The translations under genes and the position numbers were made by a program. This document shows, piece by piece, positions 1-12,437 of a DNA stretch of 64,000 nucleotides. The notes under the pieces are model-generated. The model had not been told where the DNA came from and did no database searches. It saw only the letters and a program-made list of their open reading frames with translations. Where the stretch lies: contig KN834815.1 in the NCBI GenBank assembly GCA_000827265.1, forward strand, positions 204,091-268,090. The letters run 5' to 3'. Source of the DNA: Collybiopsis luxurians FD-317 M1 (lineage: Eukaryota > Basidiomycota > Agaricomycetes > Agaricales > Omphalotaceae). Every line of letters begins with the position of its first letter. Position 1 is the stretch's first letter.

Positions 1-105
1 ATATTCCTTGAAGCTCCTGCGTCGTCTTATCACGAGTATACCCAGTACAATATGGAGTCAATTCACCATTGACATACCCCGTCTGCTGGTAGTAGGAATG
101 GTGGC

Positions 106-1050
106 CTAAAGTAAGGTCGTCAGATTTGGCTCGACTGAAAACAGTATGAATAAAGGCCGACCTTTTACAATGTCTATGAAAGCTTTGATCAAATCCTCAA
201 ACGACAAGTCAGATAGAGAATCCAATATCAGGACAGGAGGAGAAAGTTCTTCATCTCTCATAGAAGGCAACAAAGTTTTGAGAGCCAAACGCAGGTCGAA
301 TTCACTGGGATCCGGTTGAACCCCGGAAGACCGCATCAAGTTCATGATCGACCCATAGCTTATGTGGCTACCGAGATTTTCATCCTGAGACCACTGAGTT
401 TTCGTATAATCGCGAGTAAGATGGTCCACGAAGGCCCATAATTTTGTAATCGATTTGTTCAGGACCTGCAAAGGGGGGGATAACTTTCCCGAAAAGAATC
501 CTTTGCCATCCCCGGGATGATTGGGGTATCTCCCCAAGCACATACAATTCGTAATGTCCCAACCAGTGGCGTGAGAGTAAAATTTTCCCCTGAGAGCCCA
601 TTGAAGATTACTACAGAATGCCCGAAGATCCTGACGATATAAGTCCATGTCTTCACTCCCTTCGGAGTGCAAAGAACCTTTGGAATAAAAGGGATGGGCA
701 ATCGGATATAGGCGAGAAGAATGGAATTCGCAGAGAACTAGATCTTGCATTGGAGCATCGTCCAAATCGATGAGGAATCCTTGTATTTCCCCAGCTTGAC
801 AAGAATACATGATGTTCTCAGGTCGAAGATCGCGGTGAATCTCCCCACAAGCGTTGAAGTAGGTACGATGATCTGGAGTTTCTATAAAAAAACCGATCTG
901 TACTCTGTATAATAGGAAACCATTACCCCGAATGATATCGATAAAGATGTTAATGAGCTCAATTTCCTTAAGAGCACCGATAGCTAATGGTTCGAGAGCA
1001 AGAGTGGCGTTATGCACCGAGGCTTCAAGCTGAAGATTTTCTGATGGCTA
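106..1050 (-). pseudogene. FunK1-type fungal protein kinase fragment (C-lobe)
   Basis: The reading frame holds a kinase catalytic loop (HRDLRPENI), followed about 20 residues later by IDLDDA at the position of the metal-binding DFG motif. Spacing and wording resemble FunK1 kinases, a family expanded in Agaricomycetes whose substrates are mostly unknown. The N-lobe is missing: there is no glycine-rich loop and no clear lysine strand. No in-frame ATG precedes the catalytic loop; the frame runs back to a stop near 1050. The roughly 190 residues after the loop fit a FunK1 C-lobe. It is either the last exon of a gene whose 5' part I cannot reconstruct or, more likely, a truncated copy, because it sits beside two other gene fragments. 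Confidence 0.55.
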
Positions 1051-1265
1051 ATGAGTTTCATATCAAGGAAAAATATAGCTTGTACTTGCCCGCTTCCATT
1101 TCTGCGAGTGAACGAGAATAAAAGGTAGACAATGGCAGTGGCCCTCAACTTTCAAGAGCCACCGAATTGCACGTGACTGACTCGGGCGCGAAGTCAAAGC
1201 TGCGCGACCTGACTAGAAATCCTTCATTCGTCGCAAACTGTTTTCTTTACCTAAATCATTTTTAA

Positions 1266-1485
1266 CATTCAGAGTCCCAAAGACCAACCAAAGACCATAC
1301 GCAAAGAAATTTTTGAAGCACTACATCCTTTAATCCTCGGTAAAACGGTTCCAAACTCGCAGCTCGGACGTGAATCACTATGCGATCTTTGGGGGGAGGC
1401 GTCAATGAGTTTCTCTTCAGTTGACTTTGATGGTTTGTGAGACCTGGCATACGGAGAGAGGAGCCTAGCTGGACCAAATCTGCAT
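1266..1485 (-). pseudogene. Degraded, internally deleted copy of carnitine acetyltransferase
   Basis: Two blocks match the intact gene downstream, in the same order and orientation. About 1266-1340 matches its 3' end near 2398-2465 (shared text: cattcagagtcccaaagacc). About 1340-1480 matches an internal exon near 3598-3735 (shared text: actcgca-ctcgg-tgtga). The roughly 1.1 kb between those blocks in the parent is missing here. A 75-residue frame on the minus strand still resembles the parental exon, but it lacks the catalytic histidine region and most of the fold. This is a dead partial duplication, not a gene. Confidence 0.75.
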
Positions 1486-1599
1486 GCAAAAAATTGTTTT
1501 CATTTCTCTCGCAATTGATATCGATTCCTCACAAGAAAAAAAGCTTGGTTAGAATCACCCTCCCATTTTTTCCGAGTGTTTCCTGATAGGCATGGAGCG

Positions 1600-2103
1600 G
1601 GTCGGCGATGATTCTTTGCAAGCCTTTCACAGGCAGTGGTGGGCAAGAAAGAACGACTCAATAACTTCCAAGAGACGTGGGCGGAAACCCCTGGAATGCT
1701 TGCCATTGACCCGGAACTATGCGCACTGTTCCCTCACGCTCAACTTAACACCACGCTCATAATTCGCCCTGAGCTAGTCAAGGTTTATGAGCGTTTGAGA
1801 AATGCTCACAAGAAACTGGGCGGCATTGTGTTAACAGGACAACCAGGTGTCGGTTAGTCTGTGCATTTTCATACCTTGTTCAATCTCATGTTTCTGTTCT
1901 CATTAGAAAGTCCACCGCCAATTTATTCTTCTTATTAGCTTGCTTGGCCTATGAGAGACCCATCTTCTAAAAAACCAGCTGCGCATACTTATAGTCCCTC
2001 ATCGACTCGATACTAACCGCTTTTTTCCTGTGTACATGGTATTGCCGAACCCAATCCGGTACGAGCAGTGGCTCAAATCGAATCCTGGGGGTGGCCGCTA
2101 TGG
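1600..2103 (+). pseudogene. P-loop NTPase fragment
   Basis: One frame reads GGIVLTGQPGVG, then a probable intron (GTTAGTCTG...CATTAG, about 1856-1905), then KSTANLFF. Together these give a Walker A motif (GxxGxGKS). The upstream frame opens near a CACAG acceptor at about 1631. Downstream the frame continues to about 2103 with no Walker B or other NTPase motif. Agaricomycete genomes carry many repeat-associated P-loop proteins with a helix rich in charged residues just before the P-loop, and this looks like a remnant of one. It has no convincing start codon and is far too short for a functional NTPase. Confidence 0.45.
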
Positions 2104-2456
2104 CAGAAGAAGGATCTGATGTCGTGCTTCGCGTCCAGAGCTAATGCTGGAAATTGTTCACTGATGTCCTGCTTTAGCTTCCAAATCGATGAAACACTCA
2201 GCACGGCTTTCCACGGACACTTGGCAGCAGCGGGATGAGCTTCTCGCAAGCGCAAAGAGCGTTTGCGCGCGGCTTCCGCACCGAATTTCTATTTCTGCCT
2301 GCCTCTCGCGACGCACGTCGACCTAACTAGGAATTCTTGAACAACATACATTACATTCGACACATACTATTTACATTTAACTAATAAGTAATAAATTTGA
2401 ACATTCAGAGTCCCAAAGACCATATAGAAAGAAAATTTCGAACACTACTACATCCT
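2104..2456. other. Short intergenic stretch, no gene seen
   Basis: No supported gene between the P-loop remnant and the 3' end of carnitine acetyltransferase. The AT-rich part (2340-2400) is the likely 3' flank of that gene. The segment from about 2398 is the parental copy of the duplicated block found at 1266. Confidence 0.5.
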
Positions 2457-5107
2457 TTAATACTCTGCCAACTTGATGACTTTCCCTACGTCGCAAATAT
2501 CAATCAACACCGTCCGAAGGGAATCATTTTCAACGCAAGAACATTCAACTCACCGACGTTTGAAAATGGATGCTCTTCCCTCCTTCTCTGGAGAATCTTC
2601 TCCACGTCACCGCTTCCAAAGAAAGAATATCCAGCTACGAAGGTAGAATTGGATGATGTCGACTCGGACAAGATAGCATCAACGTACGGAGTGCAATCTC
2701 CTCCTCTTCCTCGCCATACCACCCATCAATCGGTCGCCCAGTTCTTGCATCCCTAAGGACACCAGTATGATCCACAAATGGTGACGGAGGTTCATTGGCA
2801 GCGCGATGAAGATGGATAAGAATCCGTTGAATTTCGAGGAGGTACCCCTGCAGTGTGTCAAGGAACCGACGGGTTTGCAAATGTTTCGACGAAGCGCATC
2901 TGAGCATACCGATGTTCAGAGGTGACATGGATCGATCCGTGCAGCACACACACACTCACATTGAGAGTCCATCATCCTTGATGATATACCCTATACCAAA
3001 CCCATTCGCGGCGACAGGACCGAAACCAAACAGCCTCAACGCTGGGTTACCACAGTTCGACGTGGACAGAATCGAAGTGTTAAGAAGCATCCAGCCGGGA
3101 TCGGCAAAAATGGCCGGAAGAGCCATTCCAGGATCGTCCCGGCGCTCGCGTTCGAGGAGACAATACAAAGCGTAGAGATGACGGTCCTGTCCTAGGCCCT
3201 GACTGCACTCTTTCGTGAGCTTGACATGACGGTCGCAGGCTTTGCGGAGAGTAGCCACTTTTTGACTAGCAGGTGCTTCAGAGTAGAAAGTCTACGAGCG
3301 TCTCATCAACATAAACTTAATTGAGCACTGAAAGAGCAACACACCTTGGTAAACTCAACACTCTCTGGTTGTACAGTTCTTATCGCCTCCGTCCTTCCAT
3401 GCAAAAATGTCTTCGTCATCGCAGGTTCGTAGGTACATTCTATGCGCCCATATAAGCCGAAATACGCAGCCTGAAAAGCCATCTGAACAAAAGCATCGGG
3501 ACTGAATTTATGACTGGTGATGAAATTCTTCCCATAACCCTTAAACTCAAGAGCTTGGCAGTCATTCTGGCAAATGAGGTCGCTGATTCTAGTTTCGGCA
3601 AAACGAATCCCAACTCGCAACTCGGATGTGAGTTTCCATTCAAGCTTCTTAGGGGATGTGTCAATGGGTTCCATCTTCGTTTGACTTGTGGCATTCTTGG
3701 GTGGTTTATAAGACTTGGCATAAGGAGAGAGTGGGGCGTTGAAGAGAGTCGGAGCTGAAGGATTGATGGACCGAGCGAGAAGCATAAGGCATTCGGTGAA
3801 GATATCTGCTGCATATCTACCAAGAAATATCAGTATGAGAGCAAAGCAAACTCTGGGGGGACAAAGCACCTCAACACCGTATGGCCATCCACACCGGTAT
3901 GTTCAAAGTTGATACCAGCCGCTCCATCCGAACACACGATAATCTGCAACTTGTCATACCACCGATTGGTACACGTCCCAATCTGTACACCTTCCTCGAG
4001 GCCATATGTGCCGCACAAAAAGTTGCTACAAAGCTGAGGCAAATTATCCTTCATCGGCGGCCCATCGTCTAAGCATACGATAAACAGAGCACGGTCCACG
4101 ATTTCAAGGCAGGATGCATTATGCTTGTCGCTGGAAATCGTGTCGCGAAGTTTGGACCATATCTTGCGGTTCTCTGTCGAAAGGACACCTATGGCATTTC
4201 GAGCAACATCCTTCGTGGACATGGCAGAAGCATCTTCGGCGATGGCTTGTAAGTGTCGGATGATCTCTCGTTCGGTCAGAAGAGGTCGGTTCTCTGAATC
4301 GAGAACATCGAACCAATCTGCGGAGCTAGAGTTCAGTCACATCTTCAAGCCTCCGATACGCCACCTACAAAACTGCCCTCGTCTCAGAACAACGATATGA
4401 CGAGAATTTGCATTAACCTCCATTCGGCATCCTTTCTACAAGATATTAGCTGTCACCGATTCCCAAAAACCTTGCTTACTTACATTAGTAGGAATCCTCG
4501 CCGTGCCGAACAACCTCGTATACTGATCCATATCGAGAGCCGTCCCGCGTACAGCGTCGGGATCGAGTGTCTTGGCTCTCAAATCATGAATAAAGCCCAA
4601 CGAGGCTATAATCAGAGATGCAGCTCGAGCAACTTGGGAGCCGCGATTCGGTGTTGGATCGTTTTCGAGTACAAAGAACGGATTGAGGGCCAGGACGACT
4701 GGATCGCTGTGCGATAGATACGATTCGTACCTATTTGAACACCGATAAGTAATATACCTTCTGGATTGATAGAGAAAAAACCTGCCAAAAATCTTCGATA
4801 TAACTATCCCGACTCTCCGCCCATTCAATCAGCTTGCGCTGGATCTCAGGACCTTCCTTCTCCAAAAACTCTTGTACCACTTTAGCAGTGTTCGCATGCT
4901 CTTCCGGATCTTGGAGGCCTAATCAAAACGTCCATCAACAGTCAGAAAATCTGCCCTTGGAGAGACCGGAAAGTATATAGGACCTTCAAGTGCCTTGAGA
5001 TACCGTTTACATGTCGCTTCCAACGGTGGAACCGGTAGCTTCGGTAAGTTACCCTGAGACGCAAAGGTCCTTCCTGGAACGATTTCGGCGTTACTTGAAC
5101 TGAACAT
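2457..5107 (-). CDS. Carnitine O-acetyltransferase
   Basis: Transfers acetyl groups between CoA and carnitine, moving acetyl units between peroxisome, cytosol and mitochondrion during growth on acetate or fatty acids. The N-terminus (from ATG at 5107) carries LPKLPVPPLEATCKRYL, the family's opening signature. The catalytic segment NFEHTGVDGHTVLR contains the general-base histidine at about 3870-3890. Later exons carry the CoA/carnitine-site region (SPDAFVQMAFQAAYF; ECSQGLGQDRHLYALYC; STSNCGNPALRLFGFGPV). Many short introns separate these blocks. The C-terminus is best read by splicing GTACGT...CTTCGTAG (about 2615-2672) into GYSFFGSGDVE. A further intron would then end the protein at 2457; without it the frame stops at 2504. 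No clear mitochondrial presequence or PTS1 is visible, which fits the cytosolic/YAT-like branch. A broken copy lies at 1266-1485. Confidence 0.9.
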
Positions 5108-5438
5108 TTGTTCAAGTTGAGAGAAACCCGGACGGTAGGTTTAAATACAAATTGCGGAGGTTCTGGGGTTGAAGCGGGGAAATGGCGGGACGGGACACCG
5201 ATGGCGTCATTGCCAATTTTCCGTGAGATATCGACAGGGGTCAAACTCCGCTACCTCCGCCAAGCGGCCTCCGCTAACTATCACTGAGATCGCTCTAATA
5301 AGTATGGTTCTCTACTAGAGTCACCACATTATTATGACAATATAAACCGAATACTTATTTAATACATTAACAATAATAGATACAAATGCATTCAAAATCC
5401 GAAAGCAAAACAAGTTGATTCCAATTCCAGACCGAAAC

Positions 5439-8400
5439 TCAAAGCTTCAAAAAATTAAACACCCCAAGCGTATTTCCAAAACCAGCAAGACTACGAGATC
5501 GAGCAACGATAAACGGCGTGACACGCGTAAACGGCAGACGCGGAATATGAGTCCGCCGTGATGAAGGTAAAGGCGAGGTGGAAGAGGAAGGAGTTAGAGG
5601 GAGATCCGACTCGTACTCCTCGTTGATCACTAGGATAGATGATAACGGTGAGCTTTGAAGAAGGGCAGCGCTGGGATCGAAAGACCATATTTCCCATCGG
5701 TCCAGAGTTGTTATGGACAATCCTTGGGCAGACAGATCCTTGAGGGTAGGGGAGGAGCCATTTGCAATCTTATTTAAACTCGGAGCTATCCGCGGCTTTC
5801 GTCGAATACCCACAACCTTTCCCTTTCCCTCACAAACGTCCCATCCTCCTCTATCGCACGTTGTATCGCCCACGTACACGAAATACGCATCCTGCCACAG
5901 CAGCGAAGGATACCTCGACACCTCCCGAGCGCTCGGACCCACCGTTTTTTGCAACTCGCTATCCTCGCCATCTATCTGAAGCGAAAACACTTCAGACACG
6001 CGCCGACTAGACTCTTTCTCAGATACCCGGCGAGAATGAACACCATGTCCAGAAACTGGAAAAGGCGACACGTCCGACTGAGAAAACTTTCGGATTCGAG
6101 AAATCATGGGCGAAGTGGATCCTACGGAGGAGATGCTGCCACTACGAGACCGATACCCATGAACGTTATCTCCCGAAGACTTTCTTCGTAGTGTGGCAGT
6201 CGTGGATGTGCACGAACACCGGCGGGTGCTGTCTGTCACAATTTGTTTGAAGAATCTCACAACATGATCCACTGAAAAGCTAAGCAAGAACGCGTCTGGC
6301 GGTGGTTGGCCACAAGACCGGCAATTCTCTGCAGGAACAGAAGAAACGCGCAGTTGGTTGATCCGCCCATACGCCTCGTCCAAAATCCGTATGCAGTCAC
6401 CCGTTTGCGCATCCCACAACGAAACGACACCAGCATCAGTAGCCGCAGCAACAATGACTCGCTTCTCGCCAGCCATAGAGGCACAACATATATGGACTGC
6501 CGCAACGGTGTCCAGAGGATTCCCTGCTCGCACACAGAAATCATCCTCTACAAGAGCATTCGTATCGCCCGCATCCAATAATTCCAGAGAACCGTCGTCC
6601 AGGCAAAACGCAACTATAAGCCTGTTCTCAGACTGGACACGAATTAGCTTTGACTGAATAACATTCGCTGGCCGAGAAGGTCGAAAAGAATTCAACCCGG
6701 GTAGTGCTCGGACGGAGTATTTTGCGACTGCACCGTTCTCATACACAGCGACCAGATGCACTGACTGCAGCGGTGCAAGAACCGGCGAGGTAGGATTTGA
6801 TGTGGGTGGAGACCTAGCCTCGACCCTCGGTGGATTAGGGACAAACTGTATCTCGGTCACTCCTGCAGATGAATCCGGGAGCGTCAGATGCGGCAGTGGA
6901 CGAATGTTGTCATTGCGAATGTCCCACACGGCAATAACACCTGTGCTTGTACCAACGGCACAGTAATGCCCGTTATCATCCATAGCGACGCTCGTCAACG
7001 CAGAGGGGGCGGAAGAAGAACTGGGAGATCGTAGAAGAATATCCGAGGCGTCGATACAAACATGGTGCAAAGAATCTGTCCGCCAGGTAATCAGCTCATT
7101 ATGCAACCCAACAGAGACCGCGACCCGTCCATCAGAGCTGGTGGCAATAAGCTCTACATCACTCGAAAAGGCTCGAGGAAGGGTTGTAAAGGATACATGT
7201 TGTTCTAAAGCAGTGGGACCTTTAGATGCTTCAGGCTCGGGCCGGTGCTGTTGGGCGTCCAGAAGGTCTGCGTCTTTGAGCAGATACAAACATAATAGCC
7301 AGAGAAGAAACGTCGTGGCTGCAATCGGGAGAACCATAATCTTCAGAAGCCACGAGACTAGACGAACTGTGCGGGCTAGAGACCGATGACTTTTAAATTC
7401 GGCACCAGCGTTGAGATGTTGTTTCATGCTTTCCGTGTTTGGTTGGAAAGTAAGGAAAGTCGGTGCCTCCACTCGAAGATGTAGTGTGATTTCGGTGGGA
7501 TTGAGCAGCTTCCAGATACGCCTATCTGGACTCATATCTTCATTCGGAGAAGTAACAACTCTTTCTGGGTTCCGAAATAGAGCTCCACGAGGAGTAGCTG
7601 GGGAGGTGACCGAGAGCTGTGCAGCGGGGTCTGAAGGTATAGTCGTATAGTAGAGCGTGGCCGTTATCGCCAAGAGCTGTAGACGTAATGAGGTAGTGCA
7701 TACATTACGAAGAAAGAGCTTACAAGAACGAGGCTAAGGTTCTTTGTAGCCCGTCCACTGAGCAGTTTGCGACCGAGTAGTACCATATTCCGCCAAGTCG
7801 AGTTTGACTTGGCGGGAACTTTCTCTGCAGTAGATGATGTGGGTGGTGCTAAATCCGAGTCTTGACGAAGGAGTTCTTCCAGCTATAGGCATAGAGTTAG
7901 CATGAACAAAACCCATGACATCCTCTCCTACCTCGAGACGCTGCATATCAATAGACAAAACCGCCATAAAAAAGGTATGAGCCAGGAACCAGTGCGCCAC
8001 CAGAACGACGATGGCAAACACACAGAATTGACGGATAGATCCTTCTGAAAACACAGCAATGATCCCGAGAATGGAATTGTATGATACGACCTTGAGCGTA
8101 TTTGAAGTACCGGCGCGACTGAGACCCTCCGCGATCCGCCGTTTGACGGTAAGGGTGACAGATGTTCGGCCAACGGCGTCTACTAGATTAAACATGTTCT
8201 CTGCTCCAACAAAGACAATCACAATCGGTAAAAGTTCCCTGATAATGAAGTTCAGAAAAAGAGGACATCTGAATCAGGGTAGATACTTACCACGGCACCA
8301 TTGTCACCCTGAAACCTACGAGGGCACAAACACTCAGACTGGTTATCGTACTCACGACAATCTCCACCAGTGCAGTGAATGCGACACCGACACGGGAATG

Positions 8401-9406
8401 TACACTCTTCAGCTGACGCATGGACCAGAATACATAAACGAAAAAGCTGGCATAGGAAAGATAAAGAAAGACAGAGATTGCGGATCTGCCCTTGTTCATG
8501 CCGAACTGTAATTGGAAAGAAATCATTCATCAGCTGTATCAATTAGTGACAGGGAGGGACGCACCTGAAGTGCTAGTAAAGTTGGTTCTTGGTCGGAATT
8601 TCTCAGCTCTGCTTCTTGGCCGGCGGCGACTCTGACTGCCTGCAGCCACGAAGCATGCTCAGAGTTACTAAAGCATCCGGTTTGAGGGAAAAAATAGGTC
8701 AGTGCGAGAAAGTTGGCGAAATCAAGAGTAGGTTCGTCAGATCGACCTGCGAGAACCATTTCCGGCGTGATTGGAATGCCGTCTACGGACACACTTTTGG
8801 ATGAAGTAAGCTTGTCCAGAATGCTAGAATCCGCTAGGAGAGAAGCTCTATCATGACCCCAAAATGACAAGGGAGACAAGACGAAGCATTTGCCATCTGA
8901 TTTCTGGAGACAAGAAGACAATGAACCGCGTTGTTCGAGCTTGCGTTCGAAATTGAGAGTGGAAAGAAGGATTCCGTGATTGAGAGCACTGTTGTCTCCT
9001 GAGAGGGAACTCTGGATTAGCAGACGCTCGACTCTGACGGTACGGCCGTATCCACATTGTGCACGAGATACGGCATCGTCTCTAGCACGTAAAGAGTCGT
9101 GACCTGACCATAGGTCGGCAAGATCCTGCTGGGCATGAACGCTCGAATTTGGGGAAATGAGAGCATCAAAGATGGATATGGATTTTGCACGTGAACCGTA
9201 GAGAGCGAGTGCAGGGTAGAAAAGAGAAGTGATAACGACACAGGAGACAAGAATAATACGGGTTTGGTGGTTTGCACAATGACTATTGGGGTAAATTGAG
9301 TGAATGTGGAAAAGAATACTGGGAAGATGTTGACAACTCACAGACCGAATTGAAGAAAGAAACGCTGACCATAAGTTCTTACAAATTGCAGCAATGAGAA
9401 GAGCAT
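5439..9406 (-). CDS. scp1: SREBP cleavage-activating protein (SCAP)
   Basis: Sterol sensor that escorts SREBP in the ER/Golgi. The first exon (9406-9342) reads MLFSLLQFVRTYGQRFF and joins across a 59-bp intron (9283-9341) to HCANHQTRIILVSC, giving the usual SCAP N-terminal membrane segment. The sterol-sensing domain follows, split by introns: MRQLKSVHSRVGVAFTAL, then GAENMFNLVDAVGRTS, then LSIDMQRLEV, with several hydrophobic helices. A last hydrophobic segment (LLKIMVLPIAATTFLLWLL, about 7300) precedes a long WD40 region (about 5440-7130) with repeats such as AVGTSTGVIAVWDIR and AAATDAGVVSLWDAQ. A Ser/Arg-rich insert splits the propeller. Order and size fit fungal SCAP. The SREBP partner is not in this window. 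Internal exon edges are approximate. Confidence 0.9.
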
Positions 9407-9543
9407 TGGATGGAAGTAAAAGAGAAAGGAAACAAAATTAGGCCGCAGTCATAAACGAGGAAGCGGTATACTATCAAGAAAGGATTCTAGTCTACGGCCC
9501 GCTCACGTCATTTCTCTCTGCTACTTCTTCATTCCGTTCGATT

Positions 9544-10616
9544 ATGTTCCGCTCAATATGCACAAGGCGTGCTATATCCCAGAGCGCTGTTCGACGCGCA
9601 GTAACCAATATGCAAATGCCAGCCATGTCCCCAACCATGACTGAAGGCGGAATTGCTTCATGGAAGAAGAAGGAAGGCGAAACTTTTGCTGCCGGAGACG
9701 TTCTACTAGAAATTGTACGAGACTTTGTGAATCATGTCTGTACGCGAATGAACTTGGTTTCAGGAAACGGACAAGGCAACTATCGACGTTGAAGCTCAGG
9801 ATGACGGTGTTATGGGCAAAATTCTCGTGCGCTGTACTCAGACTATACGTCCCAAAAGTAGTATTCAATTATGCTGCATAGATTCCAGATGGCACAAAAA
9901 ATGTCAAGATTGGAAAAATAATTGCTTTACTGGCTGAAGAAGGCGATGATATTTCTAATCTTCAACCTCCTGTAGAAGACGCAGAACCTCCAAAACAACA
10001 AGAAGCTGCATCCCCTCCTCCGCCCCCGCCCCCGCCGCAGTCGTCTCCGGAACCTTCCGCGCTCGCGCCTCATTCTTTGGAGCCAATCACACATTCCGGA
10101 CCCCTGTTCCCTTCAGTATATCGTCTGTTGGCTGAAAATGGCATCCACGACGTGAGCAAAATTACGGGAACGGGTGTTCGAGGAATGGTAACCAAGGGAG
10201 ATGTATTGGCGTTCTTGGGCAAGGCGTCTGGTCCACTAGGTTCATTCAAACCATCCCCGACGCCAATCGAGGAAGCATTGAAAGGTTTGCAAAAGAAAGC
10301 AGCTCCCGAGGTAAAGTTTGAAGATGCTAATCTTTGAACAACACTAAATGTTTATTATAGGCTGCACCTCTCGATGGACCCGCTCTTAGAAAACTGATCG
10401 TGTCTGCCATGTTACAAAATTCGGTCAAGGCTAGGACAGTTCCGGGTAAGAGTTTTTTTTATTTTATCCGTACCTGATCCAGTTGGTTCACGCCCTTTTT
10501 CGACAGCCCCTGTTGCAGCGGATTTCGATAGTATTATCGCCGACTATCTTCCATCGATTGCACCCATTCCAGCGGCGAGAAAAGAGAAATCCAAGTATTT
10601 AGAAGGATTAGTTTAG
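9544..10616 (+). CDS. PDX1: Pyruvate dehydrogenase complex component X (E3-binding protein)
   Basis: Anchors dihydrolipoamide dehydrogenase (E3) to the pyruvate dehydrogenase core in mitochondria. Residues 1-20 are a basic, Ser/Arg-rich presequence. A lipoyl domain follows: [17 protein letters not shown], then across intron 9715-9763 [16 protein letters not shown] with the lipoylated lysine. A second intron (about 9825-9879) leads into [13 protein letters not shown] Pro-rich linker with runs of prolines (about 10010-10040) precedes the peripheral subunit-binding domain ([20 protein letters not shown]). The catalytic acetyltransferase domain is absent, which separates component X from E2. Two further introns lead to the end, KSKYLEGLV, at 10616. 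The next gene starts 184 bp downstream on the same strand. Confidence 0.88.
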
Positions 10617-10800
10617 AATATGGAGACAGTAATAGCAACATAACATAGAAACGAGTCAGTTATAATGAAAAAGTTGTGATCCGCAATGAACAGTCGATCA
10701 ATAATGAAAACAAAGATTCCCCTAAATGTGAAGCGCCCTTGTACTCCTTCCTCTCCTTATATTCCTTGTCTTCTTCCTTCCTTTATCCTGGTTATGCAAC

Positions 10801-12437
10801 ATGGGTGCCGTTCTTTGCTGTTGCTCAGAGCCCGTCGACTTTGAAGGTGAAGTCAATCTCTATCATTTCGACCTTCATCGCGCTGTCGGCAAGGGTGCCT
10901 TTGGCAAGGTAACCATACCGTGCTCATCCCTTCAATAATACGTGTTCTCAACCCTTTCCAGGTTCGGGTCATCGAGCACAAGAAGACCAAGAAACTTTAT
11001 GCCCTCAAATACGTCGACAAATCACAATGTATAAAACAGAAAGCAGTCGCTAACGTTGTCCAGGAAAGGAGGTTACTGGAGGAGGTTCGTATCTGCAGTC
11101 GAATATTTCTGCAAATTTTCATTGATTTCCAACAGATTGACCACCCTTTTGTTGTCAATATGCGATATGCCTTTCAAGACGACGAAAATTGTTTCTTTGT
11201 TCTCGATCTCATGCTGGGCGGAGACTTGCGTTGTATGTCTTTGGTTCTCCTTTCTTTCTTCCATCTAATCACCCTTTCAGTCCATCTCGACCGCAAAGGC
11301 CCTCTTTCAGAAGATATTGTTAAATTTTGGCTGGCCCAGCTTGCTTCAGCGGTAGCTTACCTCCACAAGCAGCACATTGTCCATCGGTAATTCTTATATC
11401 CATATTCCCCTATTTACCTTTTCACACCTCCTACCCTAGCGATATCAAGCCCGACAATGTCCTTCTCGACGCTGACGGAAACGCCCATCTCACGGACTTC
11501 AATGTCGCTATACACTACTCCAATCGCCGCGCACACACTAGTGTCGCAGGTAGCATGGCTTACATGGCTCCGGAGGTCCTTGCACGAAAAGGATACTCCT
11601 GGCAAGTCGATTGGTGGAGTTTGGGTATCACCATCTACGAGTTGCTCTGCAGCAAACGGCCGTTTGATGGGAAGAATGCTGAGCGGATGACTTCCGCCAT
11701 CACAAAAGACACGCTCAAATTCCCCAATTCGATACCCCTAAGTTCTGATGCTACGAACGTTTTAAAACAGGTTCGTGCATTGCTCTCTATTTCCATTGAC
11801 ACTCATCTAAGGTTTTGTCTCATCTCAGCTACTTGAACGCGACCCTTTCAAACGAATGGGATGTCGGACCCCTTCGGATCAACTGGATGATGTCCAAAGT
11901 CATCCTTGGTTCCGCTCGATAGATTGGGATAAACTTGAAAGCAAAGAGCTGCCATCCCCATTCGTTCCAGACGTGAGCTCATCCTTCCCGTCTTCGTGGT
12001 GAAGGATATTCATTCACAGAGGTTTCATAGATGAAGCATGCCAACTTTGACGTCTCGCATGAACTAGACGAGTTCCTCATGGTCGAAAAGCCTTTGACGC
12101 ATACCAAAAGAAAAGCTAATGTTGACATGGAGAAGCTCAAGCCGGAGATGCGACAGCTGGAAGAGCAGTGCGTATTTTTCCAACTAGAAACTCCTAAAGC
12201 TTCTCGGCTAATTCCTTTCCTCGCAGATTTACAATTTACGACTTTGATCGTACTCGAAGGAAAAGCTACTATCCACAGAATTTACCCCTTTCCTCGGTCA
12301 CCGCCTCACAAACCGAATCTCTGCAGCTCCAGCCGACCGCTACTATTGCCGAACCTTCGCGGGCAGGTTCACCTGACATGTCTCCGGGTTCCATTGCACC
12401 TCTACCGACGCAGACACGAGCACCAGGATTCTCATGA
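10801..12437 (+). CDS. YANK/STK32-type AGC serine/threonine kinase
   Basis: A complete kinase domain assembled across about seven short introns: glycine-rich loop VGKGAFGKV, lysine strand KLYALKYV, catalytic loop HIVHRDIKPDN, MAPEVL and WWSLGITIYELL. Where most kinases have DFG it reads DFN (LTDFNVAI), as is characteristic of the metazoan STK32/YANK family. The N-terminus MGAVLCCC has Gly2 for myristoylation and three cysteines for palmitoylation, so the kinase is probably membrane-attached. The C-terminal tail includes MKHANFDVSHELDEFLM and IYDFDR, fitting an AGC tail, and ends in a Ser/Pro/Thr-rich stretch. Start chosen because it creates the lipidation motif and joins in frame through the GTAACC...TTCCAG intron. 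Substrates unknown. Confidence 0.88.

Noticed and set aside
2635..2720. Stop at 2635 as the C-terminus of carnitine acetyltransferase
   Set aside because: A GTACGT...CGTAG intron joins in frame to GYSFFGSGDVE, a typical fungal C-terminus for this enzyme.
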